Of a DNA stretch of 64,000 bases, positions 52,900 to 63,964 are shown in pieces. The stretch lies in assembly GCA_024663395.1 (NCBI GenBank), contig JANFAH010000007.1:2170001-2234000 (forward strand). Reading direction: 5' to 3'. How positions within the stretch are numbered: the stretch's first letter is position 1; the number at the start of each line of letters is the position of its first letter. A program made the position numbers and the translations under genes. This DNA is from Pisolithus tinctorius. Lineage: Eukaryota > Basidiomycota > Agaricomycetes > Boletales > Pisolithaceae. The notes below the pieces were generated by a model, which was not told the origin of the DNA, did no database searches, and saw only the letters and a program-made list of their open reading frames with translations.

Positions 52900-55800
52900 T
52901 TAATTTCTGAGGTGGCGAGCGAGTTTGTACTGATCAAGGGCGTCGGATGCATGGTCTTTTATATGTTCTTCGGGTTCCCACGTATTTGACGAATGCGGGA
53001 ACCCTTTCCACTTGACCAGGTATTTGCACTGTCCCCTGCGACCATCAGTTTTATGATTTAGTATCGCTTCTACCTCCCACTTGATCTCATCATCAACCAA
53101 TTCTGGTAATGGTGCTGCGGGCGCAGCTCCATATGTTTCATTTTCGGTATAGGGGAAAATGTGGGACGCATGGAACACCAGGTGAACTTTCCAGGTTGCT
53201 GGTAGGTCCAATCGGAAGGCAACCGGTGACATGACCTGAGTCACCTTGAAAGGTCCGAGACGGCAGGGCGCAATCTTGTCGCACTGGTTTTTGATCCTAA
53301 GATGGCCGACGTCAAGGAGAACTTGATCTCTGACTTTGGGCGGTTCATATGATCCTTTGCTGCGCGAACACATTACTTCCTGTGCTTTCCGATGTGCTAG
53401 AGTTGCCACATCACAAGATGACGCGAGTCATTCCAGCCTTTCGTTGATGGACGGGACCGGAGTGAGCCGTTTTTCCAGGTAGGGGGAAGGGTCGTAGCCG
53501 AGGATGAGGGAAAACGGAGTCATTTTGTGAACTGAGTGCACCTGAGAGTTGTGGGCAAACTCGGCGGAGGGAAGCTTGGAGGCCCACGAGTTAGGGAACT
53601 CGAAGCAGTAGAGGCGTAGGTATCCCTCGACCTCTTGATTCACCCGTTCGCTTTCCCCATTAGTCTGCGGGTGGTATCCAGTACTCAACTTGGTTTTTAC
53701 CCCTATTGCTTTGTAAAGTTCTTTGGTAAACGAGGATGTGAATTGCGGTCCTCGATCGGAGATCACCGATTCGGGAAGTCCAAATCGGGAATAAATGAAC
53801 TGATGGAAGAGTCGGGCGATGCCGACAGAATCAACGGTTTTGTGACACGGAACAAACAGGGCGGCTTTAGTAAGGCCCTGATCGACAACTGTGAGAATAG
53901 AATCATATTTCTGTTCTCCCGATATGGGGAGATCCGTGATGAGATCCATAGACACCTGCTGGAACGGGAAAGGGGTTTTGGGGGTTTCGTGTGGTACAAC
54001 AGGCGGTGTCAGAGGATGGGTAACAACCTTGGTAGTCTGACATAGTGGGCAACCCGCTACGTACTTCTTTATGTCAGTTCCCATCCCTTCCCACCATACC
54101 TCTTTATGCATTTTGGTGAACATCGCCTTCTGTCCAGGGTGTCCCACAGACTCGTGATCATGGTAAGATCTCATGCAATGGTGGCGATCCTCAGGGGGAA
54201 TATAAAGTCGGGTCGTCCCGAACCTTTTTGTTCCGTCTTCGGCTATAGTTATATTGTTGCTCGGTTCTGGACCTGTCGAATCCTTTGACATATCGTTCTT
54301 GACGCGTTCGTACAGGTCAGCAGAAACAGTGTAGACCCCTCTGGCTCCTTTTACGGGTTCCTTCGTGAGGCAAGCTGGGGTTTCCGGACTCTCCTTTGAC
54401 TTTTCCTCAACTGGGCGAGAGTACGGTTTTGTTTTTGATCGTTCTTGATGGGCTGGAAGACGTCCGACACGTGCTAGCCGGTTAATTTTTAACTGTTTTT
54501 GTAACTTTGTTAACGAAAAGATAGGAAAAACGAGACAAATATGTGGTTTTGAAGGATCCACCCCCTCCGAAAGCCAAAGGTTCTCCGGGAGAACCATGGC
54601 CGTAGGGGCGGGCTCCTCCGCGAGGTTCTTGCGAGATAAAGTATCAGCGGGAACCTGGAGACGGCCTGCCTGCTATGAGAATTTGATAGGGTATGACTGT
54701 ATGGTGGCAGCCCACCGCACTTGATGGGGTGTCAGTTGCTGCGGTTCCCTATAATACTCCAAATTTTTATGATCGGTGAAGACGACCATGGGTTCAATGG
54801 GGGAGAGGAGGTATGGGCGGAAAGCCTTGAGCACCCAGATAACAGCAAGCATTTCCAAGTCGTAAACCTGGTAGCGCTGCTCTGCTCCGACCAAGGACTG
54901 CGAAAGATACGAGCAAGGGTGCCACTCATTGTCGGCACCCTTCTGTGCGAGCACTGCTCCGGTGCCGAGCTTGGAGGCATTGGTAAACAGCGCGAAGGGT
55001 TTCAAGAAATCTGGAATGGTGAGGACCGGAGATGAGCATAACAAAGATTTCAACTTCTCGAAGGCCCCTTGTCTTTCCGCGGTCCATTGGTAGGATGTCC
55101 CTTTCTTGGTAAGGTCATGGAGTGGACGCACGATGCTTGAAAAGGATGGGATGAACTTCCGGTAGAAATTACAGAACCCTAAAAACCGTCGCAGACCAGT
55201 CAGGTTTTCAGGAGGTTCCCATGTTGATATGGCGTCGGTCTTTGTCAGCGAAGTTTCCATGCGCCCTTTTCCAATGATCATTCCCAAGAACTCCACTTCC
55301 TCAGCCTCGAAACAGCATTTGCTGATCTTGAGGCGGAGTTCTTCATCTTCACATATCTGTAGGAACTCTTCGACTCGCTTTCGAAGTTCTTCTATTGTTT
55401 TGGCATGGACGATGACATCATCCATGTAACCGACTTGTTTTCCGTGTTGTTTTTCAAAGGTTTTATCCATATAACACTGAAAAGAAGGCGGTGAGTTACA
55501 TTGACCGAAGAACATCACCGTGGGTTCGAAAAGTCCTCTGGGAGTTATAAAAGCTCCCTTCCATTTGTCTCCATCCTTTATGCATAGGTTAGTAAATCCC
55601 CACCGAATATCAAACTTGGCATAATACTTGGACTCGACCAACTCGTCAAAGAGTGATTGAGCATTCGGTAGTGGATGCGCGTCCTGGATGGTAAAGGAGT
55701 TCAGGTAACGGTAGTCCTGAATCAACCTTTTCTTTCCATCCTTCTTTGCTATGAAGAAAACCGGGGCTGCCTGCGGGGAGGTCGATGGCCTTATTTTTTT

Positions 55801-56567
55801 GCATTTAAGGTTTTCATCGATGAACTCGTCTAGAACCTTTAGTTCATTGGGAGACATGGGATATACTGCTGCTTTCTTGGGTTTAAAATCGTCCTTGAGT
55901 CGGATCTCGTGATCCAATCCGGGTCGATGTTTTGGAAGCGGTATGTCATCTTCAGCGAAAACCTTGGCAAATTTTTTGTATCACTCAGGAAGTCGGACCT
56001 TTTCCCGGCTGGCAGCCTGTGCGGCTTCTAATTCTGTAGAAAGGGTAGTTTTGTTAATTTCGACAACAGGCTCCTCGACGGAGACCTGTCTAGTTAGTGG
56101 TGTTTCTGGGTACTCGAAACCATCATCCCAGCATGTGATCTTACTGGTTTCCCAGTTCATGCAGGGTTTATACTCTTTGAGGAATGGCATTCCGAGGAGG
56201 ACGTGTTCCTTCCCGACGAGGGGTCCCACGTAACACTTAACTCGGATGAACCATTCCTTAATTTCCATCTTGATGGTGCATTTTCGAGTAACCCATTCTT
56301 GGTCTTTCCCAGTGAAAGACGTCGTCTTGAATTTTCGCTCCACTCGATAGGTGGGTATTTGAAGTTTCTTTACCATCACCTCGGAAATGAGGGAAACTTC
56401 CGCGCCTGAGTCGATACAGGCCCAAATTCCTGCTTTGTAGTCGGGTAGAATGACGAGGCCAAGCGGTGAACGGATTCGCATATTGGATTCGTCATCTATA
56501 GAAGTACATTTAGCCGACAAAATCAAAACCGGACTGACTGATGCAGGAACAGATTCAGCAGTCCTCT
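52900..56567 (-). pseudogene. pol: Gypsy-4 pol, three in-frame stops
   Basis: One frame covers protease (WACIDSGAEVSLIS, about 56420), RT (KKDGKKRLIQDYRYLN; FDIRWGFTNL; YMDDVIVHA about 55425), RNase H (FALFTNASKLGTGAVLA, where the usual Asp of TDAS is Asn; FTDHKNLEYY), integrase (HESVGHPGQK...CPLCQ; MDLITDLP; SDRGPQFTSSF; YHPQTNGESERVNQ), and chromodomain (WEVEAILNHKTDGRRGQCK, LVKWKGF). Stops: TGA 55981-55983 (LPE-stop-YKKF), TAG 54673-54675 (at a Trp, FSWQAG in sister copies), TGA 53428-53430 (ERLE-stop-LASS). All are single transitions. The pol frame is entered by a -1 shift from gag. Confidence 0.93.
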
Positions 56568-57977
56568 TTAAAAACCCAACAACTTCTTTTCCTCGTCATT
56601 TGCTTCTCTATTTCCTACGTAGGCGGTCTTGGTACCGTCTTCGGAAACAACGATATGGACGTTAGAAAGTTGTTTGGACTTGCAGTCACTCTTGTAGTGA
56701 CCCTTCTTATTACAGTTGAAACAGGTAATGTCAGCGACAGAGCACCGAACATTCTTCTTTCGGTTATCGACATCCATCGCGTTCGGATCTCGGTTAGAGC
56801 TTCGGAAATGAACATACTTCCTTTCACTCCGAGATTCCTTCCCTTCTAGGATGTGCCTGGTGGCGATCGCAGTTCTCACTTCTCCCGTGACCTTGATCCA
56901 TTCCACAATGGTGATCGGGGCTCGGCCACAGTTAAGGATCCAGTTCCGGTACTCCTTAGAGAGTCCTTTCCCGAAGAAGATTCCCACTTCACGAGATTCT
57001 TCCTTTAACTGGGCTTTATTGACGAGGCCCGTGAACTCCGCGATGTAGGCTTCAAGTTCGCGATCTCCTTGCTCGATACTAGAGAGACGAAGGATGGCGA
57101 GGGCAGTTTGGTCACCGGACTCGAAGGTGGCTTTGAGTCGTTCAACAAAAACCTGAAAAGTATCCATATAGTAGATACTTCCGTCATTGAGGCGGTTCTC
57201 GTTTTGATAGTTCTCGGCGAATGAAACAGCGGCTCCCTTCGTCATGTATGTCAGGGCAAAGGCGATCTTAAGGGAATCGATGCTGTAGACATGTTGATTA
57301 AGGTTCAAGTAACCTTCTATTTGTGTGAGCCACGTTTGAAGACTATTGTGGCTTCCATCGTATTCTCCTGGTTTGCCGACATTAAACTCGCGACCTCTGT
57401 TCGGAGGGCGAGGGCGGTAATCGTCATCGTCTTCAATCCTGGATTTCCCCTTACTGCCGCTATCTGGGTAGGGCTCTGGGGGTACGTCCTTGTTGAAGTT
57501 TCGAGCATACCAATCTCTTAACATTCGCTGGGTGGGGACACCCCTGGGGAAAGGATCCCCAGCTTCGGCAACCAATCTTCTCGCTTCTTCGGCCAAGCGT
57601 TGGCGTTGCTCCTCAAGCTGTTGACGCACCTCCTCTTCTGAGAATACTCTCTGAGGCATTTCCGGAGCAGACTCTCCGTGTCCTTGCGTCATCGACATTA
57701 CGGGTGTTTGCGCTTCTTCCTGTTCTTCTTTGAGGACTGATCCGTATGAAGTACTCGACTTCCGGTCGTCTTCTTCTTCTGAACTTAAAGCGACTTCTTC
57801 TTTGCGATACCGCAAAAGGAAAGATATACGTGGGTTTGTTGCTGAGTAAGACGGACCGAGTCTCCCGAGAGGGATAGGAGGTAGGGGAGGGTTCCTTCCT
57901 AGTCCAAGCGGATTAGTTCTAGGTGGGACTGGAGGCTTACTCTTCTTCGGTGAAGACACTTTAACGGATAGTGACAA
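56568..57977 (-). CDS. gag: Gypsy-4 gag, intact, 469 aa
   Basis: Starts MSLSVKVSSPKKSKPPVPPR at 57977 and ends KKLLGF-TAA at 56568. Order: basic/Pro-rich N-terminus, Glu-rich coiled coil (SEEEVRQQLEEQRQRLAEE), an Asp-rich linker, the capsid domain (GKPGEYDGSHNSLQTWLTQ; LKIAFALTYMTKGAAVSF; YMDTFQVFVERLKATFESG; LEAYIAEFTGLVNKAQL), and a CCHC knuckle (CFNCNKKGHYKSDC) at about residues 425-438. It packages the element RNA in virus-like particles. No lesion is visible, in contrast to the four stops in the Gypsy-2 copy. Confidence 0.93.
   Translation of the reverse strand: MSLSVKVSSPKKSKPPVPPRTNPLGLGRNPPLPPIPLGRLGPSYSATNPRISFLLRYRKEEVALSSEEEDDRKSSTSYGSVLKEEQEEAQTPVMSMTQGHGESAPEMPQRVFSEEEVRQQLEEQRQRLAEEARRLVAEAGDPFPRGVPTQRMLRDWYARNFNKDVPPEPYPDSGSKGKSRIEDDDDYRPRPPNRGREFNVGKPGEYDGSHNSLQTWLTQIEGYLNLNQHVYSIDSLKIAFALTYMTKGAAVSFAENYQNENRLNDGSIYYMDTFQVFVERLKATFESGDQTALAILRLSSIEQGDRELEAYIAEFTGLVNKAQLKEESREVGIFFGKGLSKEYRNWILNCGRAPITIVEWIKVTGEVRTAIATRHILEGKESRSERKYVHFRSSNRDPNAMDVDNRKKNVRCSVADITCFNCNKKGHYKSDCKSKQLSNVHIVVSEDGTKTAYVGNREANDEEKKLLGF
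56571..56577 (-). promoter_or_regulatory. Likely -1 ribosomal frameshift site, Gypsy-4
   Basis: Sense G GGT TTT just before the gag TAA, with pol open in the -1 frame; identical in position and sequence to Gypsy-2. Confidence 0.65.
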
Positions 57978-58211
57978 CGAAGACTGAGGGAGGATTTATA
58001 ATCCGAAGATAACCTGTCAGTGTTGAAAAGGGGAGAAAGATTCCGGACTCTAGGGAGGCAATCTATTAATCCCGGGTGGGAGCCTGTAGAGCGTTAAGCC
58101 GGTAAAGGATGAAGTGTGCTTGGTTTGTTGAAGTTCAGTAACCGAGGGACGAGTTTGACTTTATTGAAGAGGTCGAACGAGTCCCAAAAGCTGCGTAGAG
58201 TTTTTCGATTT
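57978..58211 (-). promoter_or_regulatory. Gypsy-4 leader and self-primer binding site
   Basis: The 13 bases next to the 5' LTR (58199-58211; sense AAATCGAAAAACT) are complementary to sense AGTTTTTCGATTT at 58428-58416 in the LTR, downstream of a sense TATATAG box near 58461. Same layout as in Gypsy-2. Confidence 0.72.
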
Positions 58212-58906
58212 TGTTATGCTCGAGACAAGTGACTTCGTCAAACAGACTAGGCACGAATGTCACGAGATGGATCTACAGGCCGAACTTATCGTAACCCCTA
58301 TGGTCAACCTTGTTATCGACGAGAACCGGCAAAGGTTCATTCCACTGGTGAGTTCTTCTGAGATCGCGATGGGGAAAGAACAGAGGTTCGAGTCGAAGAT
58401 GATGGTGATTGCAAGAAATCGAAAAACTGGGGATACACGATATGGTACATCTAGCTATATACCCGTCGAGGGTTTGTACTGTACACACATCCACAGTCAA
58501 TCATAAACAAGTAAACGATGAAATTAGAAACGAGTCAGGTGCTGCGGGGACAGCCATACCGGCTGCGGATGCAGTCCGCAGTGAGGGGCATCAGCACCGA
58601 CTCAAAGGAAAGGGACATACGAGCAATATACATGAGTCAGAAAATGGGCGGAGCAGGAAGTAAACATAAATGAAATATACGTCCATCAGCTGCGGACGCA
58701 GCTGCGAGTCAGAGTGACGATGACGCACGCAGCATCAGTTGGTATTGGAAATACCACCACCGCCAGTGATCCAAAGGCTACACGAGCCTTGAGACCAAGG
58801 ACGACCACGGCGAGGACAAACGACGCGACAAGGCACGTGACACACATGACTTGACGTTTTAGGGAAACAGATGAAAAAGGAAAGAGACCCCTGAGCGGGC
58901 ATAACA
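58212..58906 (-). repeat. Gypsy-4 5' LTR
   Basis: 695 bp, pairs with 50850-51544; followed by GAAGT at 58907-58911. Confidence 0.93.
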
Positions 58907-59020
58907 GAAGTGGGGTCAGCTGACCTGTTTGGAGGGTGGACCCACTGCCTGGAAGTGGGGTCAGCTGACCTGTTGGGAGGATGCACCCACCTCCTGCAAG
59001 TGGAGTTGGCTGACCTCACT
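58907..59020 (+). repeat. 45-bp minisatellite, forward arm, right part
   Basis: Copies start at 58907, 58952 and about 58997 (the last partial, AAGTGGAGTTGGCTGACCTC). Together with 50665-50849 the arm held about six and a half units before Gypsy-4 inserted. Confidence 0.85.
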
Positions 59021-60550
59021 GGGAGATGCACATACCCACACCAATAAGAGGTTCAATTTTGGTACCTTCAGCTTTCTGTCAAAACTTGTATGAGGGCATT
59101 GCAAGATAGCATGGCAATGTACAGAGTAAGCCCCCTCCACATTACTTGCTTTTTGGCCTTTCAGCAGGTCTCCCTTCACCACTAGGCACCTTTTGGTTGT
59201 GACCCCCAGTAGCCAGTACCACATCAGCATTCCTCACTAAGTGTTGTGGAACCCCCCCCCCCCTTTTGTCCCTAGGAGCAACCAATCTTGACAGTCTCTT
59301 TCCATGTCTCCATTCTTCATGTTTGATCCTAATCTAACATTCTGCACTTAGTTGTCTATCTGCTTGTTTTCTTTTAAAGTCTCTTATCAGGTGAACTGAT
59401 CCTCTCACCCAAGGGTATAAAGCTCTAGGGATCTGCTGATGCTGATTGAGCAAATACACAGCCAAGAAAAATACAGGACTAAGTTACAGAGCAAATGTTC
59501 CAAGTGGAACTGAGACCTCAGGCATCCTAGAGGGGCCCCTCCCCAGAAAGACACTGAGATCCCTAGAGAAAATAAGGTATTTAAAAGACTAGTACAAAGA
59601 TAATACAGATGTCAGTCAGAAGCTGGCCTGCACTGGCAGGCACAGACTATAAATCCCCCAGAACCCACAAAGCTGGCCTGCATTAGCAGGCACAGACTAA
59701 GCCCCCAGGTCCCACAATGAAAAAGTCCTAAGCTGGCCTGCAAAAGCAGGCAGACTAAACCCCCAGAACCCACAGGAAGATAGTATCAGTAACCTACACA
59801 CCCATAGTGTGCTGGCCAGGCACACAGTGGGCTGCAGGACAACAACAGGATACTACAAGACATACCATAAACCCATGCAGCTGCAGTCTACATAGGTGAA
59901 GTCTGGCATCAAGGGAGTGGTAAGAGGAACATGGGAGAGAGAAAGATGAAGAGCAGTGTGTCAAAGTGTGTCTTTTATAAAATTTTCTGTTTGCTGCTGT
60001 TTGGTCATCAGCCACTGGTTGCAGCATGTGCAGTGAAGCATGTCACATGACATCACATGACATGCTGATGGCACACTGCACAGCACAACATTACCTTTAT
60101 GTAATCACAAAAGCAGACCAGTAGTTAATTGGTAATGAAAACACAGCTACAATGATGTCATGTCAAATTTGTAATGAAACCCTGCCACAACTAATTACAT
60201 AAGCATACTGATATTAATACCATCAGGGGCCATTTGTGAAGCTGAATACAGCTGTGCATATGTCAACACAGCTACATTAATGAGAAATTCAAACTCCACT
60301 TTGAGGGTGGGATAGTGATGGTAAGGGGTACACAGCCACAATGATGTCATGACAAAATTAGATTGAAACTCTGCCCTAACTGATTACATAAGCATACTGA
60401 TATTAATACCATCAGGGGCCATTTGTTGGGCTGAATACAGCTGTGTACACAATAAACACAGCCACATCAATGAGAAATTCAAACTCCGCTTTGATGGTGG
60501 GAAAGTGATGGCATGGGGTACACAGCCACAATGTGTCATGACAAAATCAT
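59021..60550. repeat. Gene-poor loop between the two minisatellite arms
   Basis: No supported gene. It contains a C homopolymer of 13 or so bases (about 59250), three copies of a hairpin-bearing unit (AGCTGGCCTGC...GCAGGC) at about 59620, 59670 and 59730 each ending in CCCCCAG-like text, and a larger direct repeat of about 190 bp starting at CAGCYACAATG (60144, 60333 and a third partial copy at 60523). CACATGACATCACATGACATG at 60030-60065 recalls the palindromes at the left end of the window; only short words are shared. Confidence 0.55.
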
Positions 60551-60751
60551 GTCAGCCAACCCCACTTCCAGGAGGTGGGTCCATCCTCCAGCCAGGTCAG
60601 CTGACCCCACTTTCAGGCAGTGGGTCTGCCCTCCAGCCAGGTCAGCTGATCCCACTTCCAGGAGGTGGGTCCACCCTCCATACAGGTTGGCTGACCCCAC
60701 TTCTGGGAGGTGGGTCCACCCTCCAAACAGGTTGGCTGACCCCACCTTCAC
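60551..60751 (-). repeat. 45-bp minisatellite, inverted arm
   Basis: About four and a half copies of the same 45-bp unit in reverse orientation (for example CAGGCAGTGGGTCTGCCCTC then CAGGTCAGCTGATCCCACTT). It faces the forward arm across 1.5 kb, forming a long, tandemly built inverted repeat. Confidence 0.85.
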
Positions 60752-61390
60752 AGTCCAGCCTACCCACCCCTAGGGACCACCAGCTGATGTCAGTTAGTCC
60801 CAGTTTCAGGACAAAATGTACATGTTGGATGACCCACTTTTAGGCTTACAAGTGACTGAATCATGTGCACGGCAACAGGGTTGTTGCAAAGAGTGTTGCA
60901 ACATTTTGTCAACATTTCAACAATCATACTAATTTTGTTGCAGCATGTTGCAACACTCGTTGCAACGTCTATACTACTTTCATTGCAATGCATTGTAGTG
61001 CCCTTGCCCCTTTTGTTACAACATGTTGTAATGTTGCAACACCCATTGCAATGTCTATACTACTTTCATTGCAACATGTTGTAGTGCCCTTGCCCCTTTC
61101 GTTGCAATGTGTTGTAATGTTGCAACACCTGTTGCAATGTTTATACTACTTTCATTGCAATATGTTGCAACACCTTGTGACCACCATATTAATTACAACT
61201 TAATTGCTTATCTACCGGCATATGCAGTTGGATAGCTCAAGCATGTTTGCACATAGAAGTATGACATATACATGATGATGAGACAATTTCAACAAAGAGT
61301 ACAAATTATGAAAAGCTTAAGGAACCATCTTCCTTTTCCTGGTGTGAATGATTATCATCAAAACATAGTGTCCCAATTGAATTGTGTGAC
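60752..61390. repeat. GTTGCAAC-rich tandem repeat
   Basis: From about 60880 to 61185 the motif TGTTGCAAC or close forms (GTTGCAATG, GTTGTAATG) occur about fifteen times in a tandem repeat of roughly 85 bp (three copies; each with CTATACTACTTTCATTGCAA). It lies in the 3' flank of the minus-strand gene that ends at 61391. No gene is seen in the stretch. Confidence 0.65.
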
Positions 61391-63964
61391 TTACTTTGAC
61401 TTCCTCGCTGCACCATCCTTGAGTTCAGACCACTTCTTCTTCACCCTATGCACTGCCAAACCATTTTCCTTATCTGCATCACCTATCATGTTGTCTTGCT
61501 GGGCATGCAAGGATGGGACTGGTTTGTGTTTAGGATGGCCTAGTGGAGGGTCCCCAAGCACCTTGGAGGCTGGTGGCAGAGAGCTGTTGTCAGATGGGGC
61601 AGGAGGTAACAAAGGCAGGTCTTGTGTCAAGTGCTCATATTGCCCTGCTGTTGTGAAATAGTCCAGATATGGATCAGTAGTACTACCAGTAAGAGACATC
61701 AAATGGTTTGTAGCATGGACAGTTGCAGGGTTAGAGCTAATGAGGGGTAGGCCATTGAAGTTCCACTGTGGTATAAACATTGACATCGTGTTGGCCTGGA
61801 GAATGCTATCCAGTTCTGTGCCAAAAGAGCCGAAATCCTGTGAAGATAAAAGATGATTGGAAATACTGGAAGGCTGGATACTCACTGAAGGGACAAGAGT
61901 GTGCTCAGGCATTGCGACGCTCAGAAGTCCCATGATGGAACTGGGCATTGCAACACGTGAAGGTGTTGCAACATATGCTGGAGTTTTGGCCAGACTTGCA
62001 ATACTTGGATGCATGGTCTGAATGCGCAGTGGCGAGACGATAGGATAACATGATGTTGCAACAGCAGAACCTGTGACGAGTTGGGGTGGAGTTGTTGCAA
62101 CAGACATACCATCACGAGAAGTTGCAACACTTAAATACTGAAGTGTTGAGAATATAAATATGAGAGTGGAAGCATCACTCAACTTGTCCAAATGCCCAGC
62201 ATTGTTGACCTCCTGGTCATCATCGATGCCTGAATCATCACCTTCCTGGTTGTTGCCAATACCTGCATCGTCCCCTTCGTTGTCCTTGCCAATGCCTGCA
62301 TCATTACCTTCCTGACCCTCACCAGCACCAGCATCATCTTCATCATCCATGTTCCTGTGGTTGTCAGGCTTGTCATCATTGTCACCCTTCATGACATCAG
62401 CACCATCATTTGCATCACTGCCCTTGTCATGGCCTGTTTTCTTGCTGATGGAGGAGGCTGCAATGATGGGTACATTATCATCTTCCCAGTCAGCATTGCA
62501 GCTTTTCTAACTAAAAAATAGAAACTTATGGAGCTTGGAGTCAAGGAATTCCATGTATGCTTGCACCACAGTGGAGTTGAAGTGACAGTAAGACTCTGAA
62601 AAATTAAGTCCACATCTATTCTTCCTGATGTGAAGGCTATACAAACACTGTTGTGAGCTAAAACACAATTAGTAGTACTTTGCTCACCTTGCAACCACAC
62701 ACTGCTCCCCAGCATCTGCTGGATCTGGCCCACCCATCAGAACTGAAAAGGACCAGCCAGTCTTTTGTGACAAATGGGTGAGAATCTGCATGAGTGCTGG
62801 CATGCACTGCTGTATATTACTGAAAGAGGAATGAGTGCTAACTGCCCTCAGTGTCACAGCCAGTGTTCCCACCTTCTATGCATTTCAGCATCAACATCAG
62901 CACTGATTTCATCATCACTCTCAGTGGGGGGCATCTTCCTACTGGTATGTTGCTCGTTATGGATGCACATAACTTCGTCTCAGATCTCTTGAGGTTCCAC
63001 CCTATGTTACACTCAACCAAAGTCAAGATGTAGGGAGAGCTCAAATGCAGTCTAAGGGTTTCTACTGAGCAACAGCTGCAGTAACCTTCGTAAACAATGA
63101 AGGATTTGGGGCAATGCCAGTAAGAGTGGTCCTGAATAAGGACACTGAGGGTGAAGTTCTGAGGAATGCTACATAAGATTGAGCAGCTCAAGTCTGGGGT
63201 TCCAGGACTTGAGCCAACAGACTAAATACTACAGGAAGACAGACCATGAGGCATCCACATGTAACAAGGTATCTACACCATTGGTTGAACAACAATGGCA
63301 CATGTTCAAGGCATGTAATGAGCAGGTAATGCTAGTGGTGGAAATAGAGAGCCATCAGATCAGAGAGAAGACAGCTCAAAAAAGGAAAGATAGTCCAATG
63401 GATCAAACACAAGGTAATCATACAATGAAAAAGGAAAAGCAGGGGTGAAATGTAACACCCTAAACTTTTTGTCGATCTGATTGTGAAGACTGGAAATGTT
63501 ACTATCAGTCGAGGTGTCGGGCTTGACCCACAAGGTAGAGTACATTTTTGAATAAATTTCCAGTGGCTTTTTTATGTGAGTTTTAGCTTTCATCAAGCTG
63601 TTGATAATGGTCAATGTCTTCCTGTTTGCAGCCCAATTTTTCCCAGCTCCTGCATGCCAGTGCAACCACTGTCATAATTGCTGCACAAAATTCAGTGAGC
63701 TCTTCTGTGAAGTAATGTGATATTGCTGACCTGTTGGCACTTGGTGACAGTGTCTCTGAGGATCTTGTCCTGCTCAAGAGTCAATGATACATCTGGTGGG
63801 AGGTCTGGGAATGCAACAGCCCTCTTGGGCCAGAGTTGTGACCATTGTTTGAAGACGGTTGGCCAGTATCGTGAGTATTCCTTGGTGCTCATACTCGAGT
63901 ACCACACTAACTTGTCCTGCAAAAACTTCTTCTGCTCAGGGGTCATCCATTCCTTCCTTGGCAT
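61391..63964 (-). CDS. Transposon-associated-type multi-exon gene, 5' near window edge
   Basis: The first exon starts MPRKEWMTPEQKKFLQDKL at 63964 and ends near 63734 (KCQQ). It joins, phase 0, an exon beginning ELGKNWAANRKTLTI at about 63650 (then KKPLEIYSKMYSTLWVKPD). The middle exons between about 63450 and 62900 are not resolved. Later exons: CMPALMQILTHLSQKTGWSF with SVLMGGPDPADAGEQCVVA (about 62840-62690), SQQCLYSLHIRKNRCGL with VVQAYMEFLDSKLH (about 62670-62520), and a long acidic last exon (about 62500-61391) with 13-residue repeats such as GNDAGIGKDNEGD, ending GAARKSK. The GWxFxVLMGGPxP pattern is one I associate with Agaricomycete hypothetical proteins that sit beside DNA transposons. 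It is not homologous by eye to gene A or B. No lesion seen. Confidence 0.55.
62170..62345 (-). repeat. Acidic 39-bp coding repeat
   Basis: Within the last exon of the 61-64 kb gene the peptide (G)NDAGIGKDNEGD, DDAGIGNNQEGD, DDSGIDDDQEVN repeats with a 13-residue (39-bp) period, about four units. The repeat is in frame and keeps its acidic character. Confidence 0.6.

Larger units (their letters stand above)
50850..58906 (-). mobile_element. Gypsy-4: full-length chromovirus-like Ty3/gypsy element, minus orientation
   Basis: 8,057 bp; 695-bp LTRs (50850-51544 and 58212-58906; TGTTATGC...GCATAACA or GCGTAACA) and the 5-bp duplication GAAGT (50845-50849, 58907-58911). It is a sister of Gypsy-2 with the order gag-pol-ORF3. 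Gag and ORF3 are open; pol has three in-frame stops. About eleven LTR differences are visible in the first 450 bp and all are at CpG. It lies inside the minisatellite. Confidence 0.96.

Noticed and set aside
60551..60751. CRISPR-like array
   Set aside because: The 45-bp units are contiguous without unique spacers, and the setting is eukaryotic.
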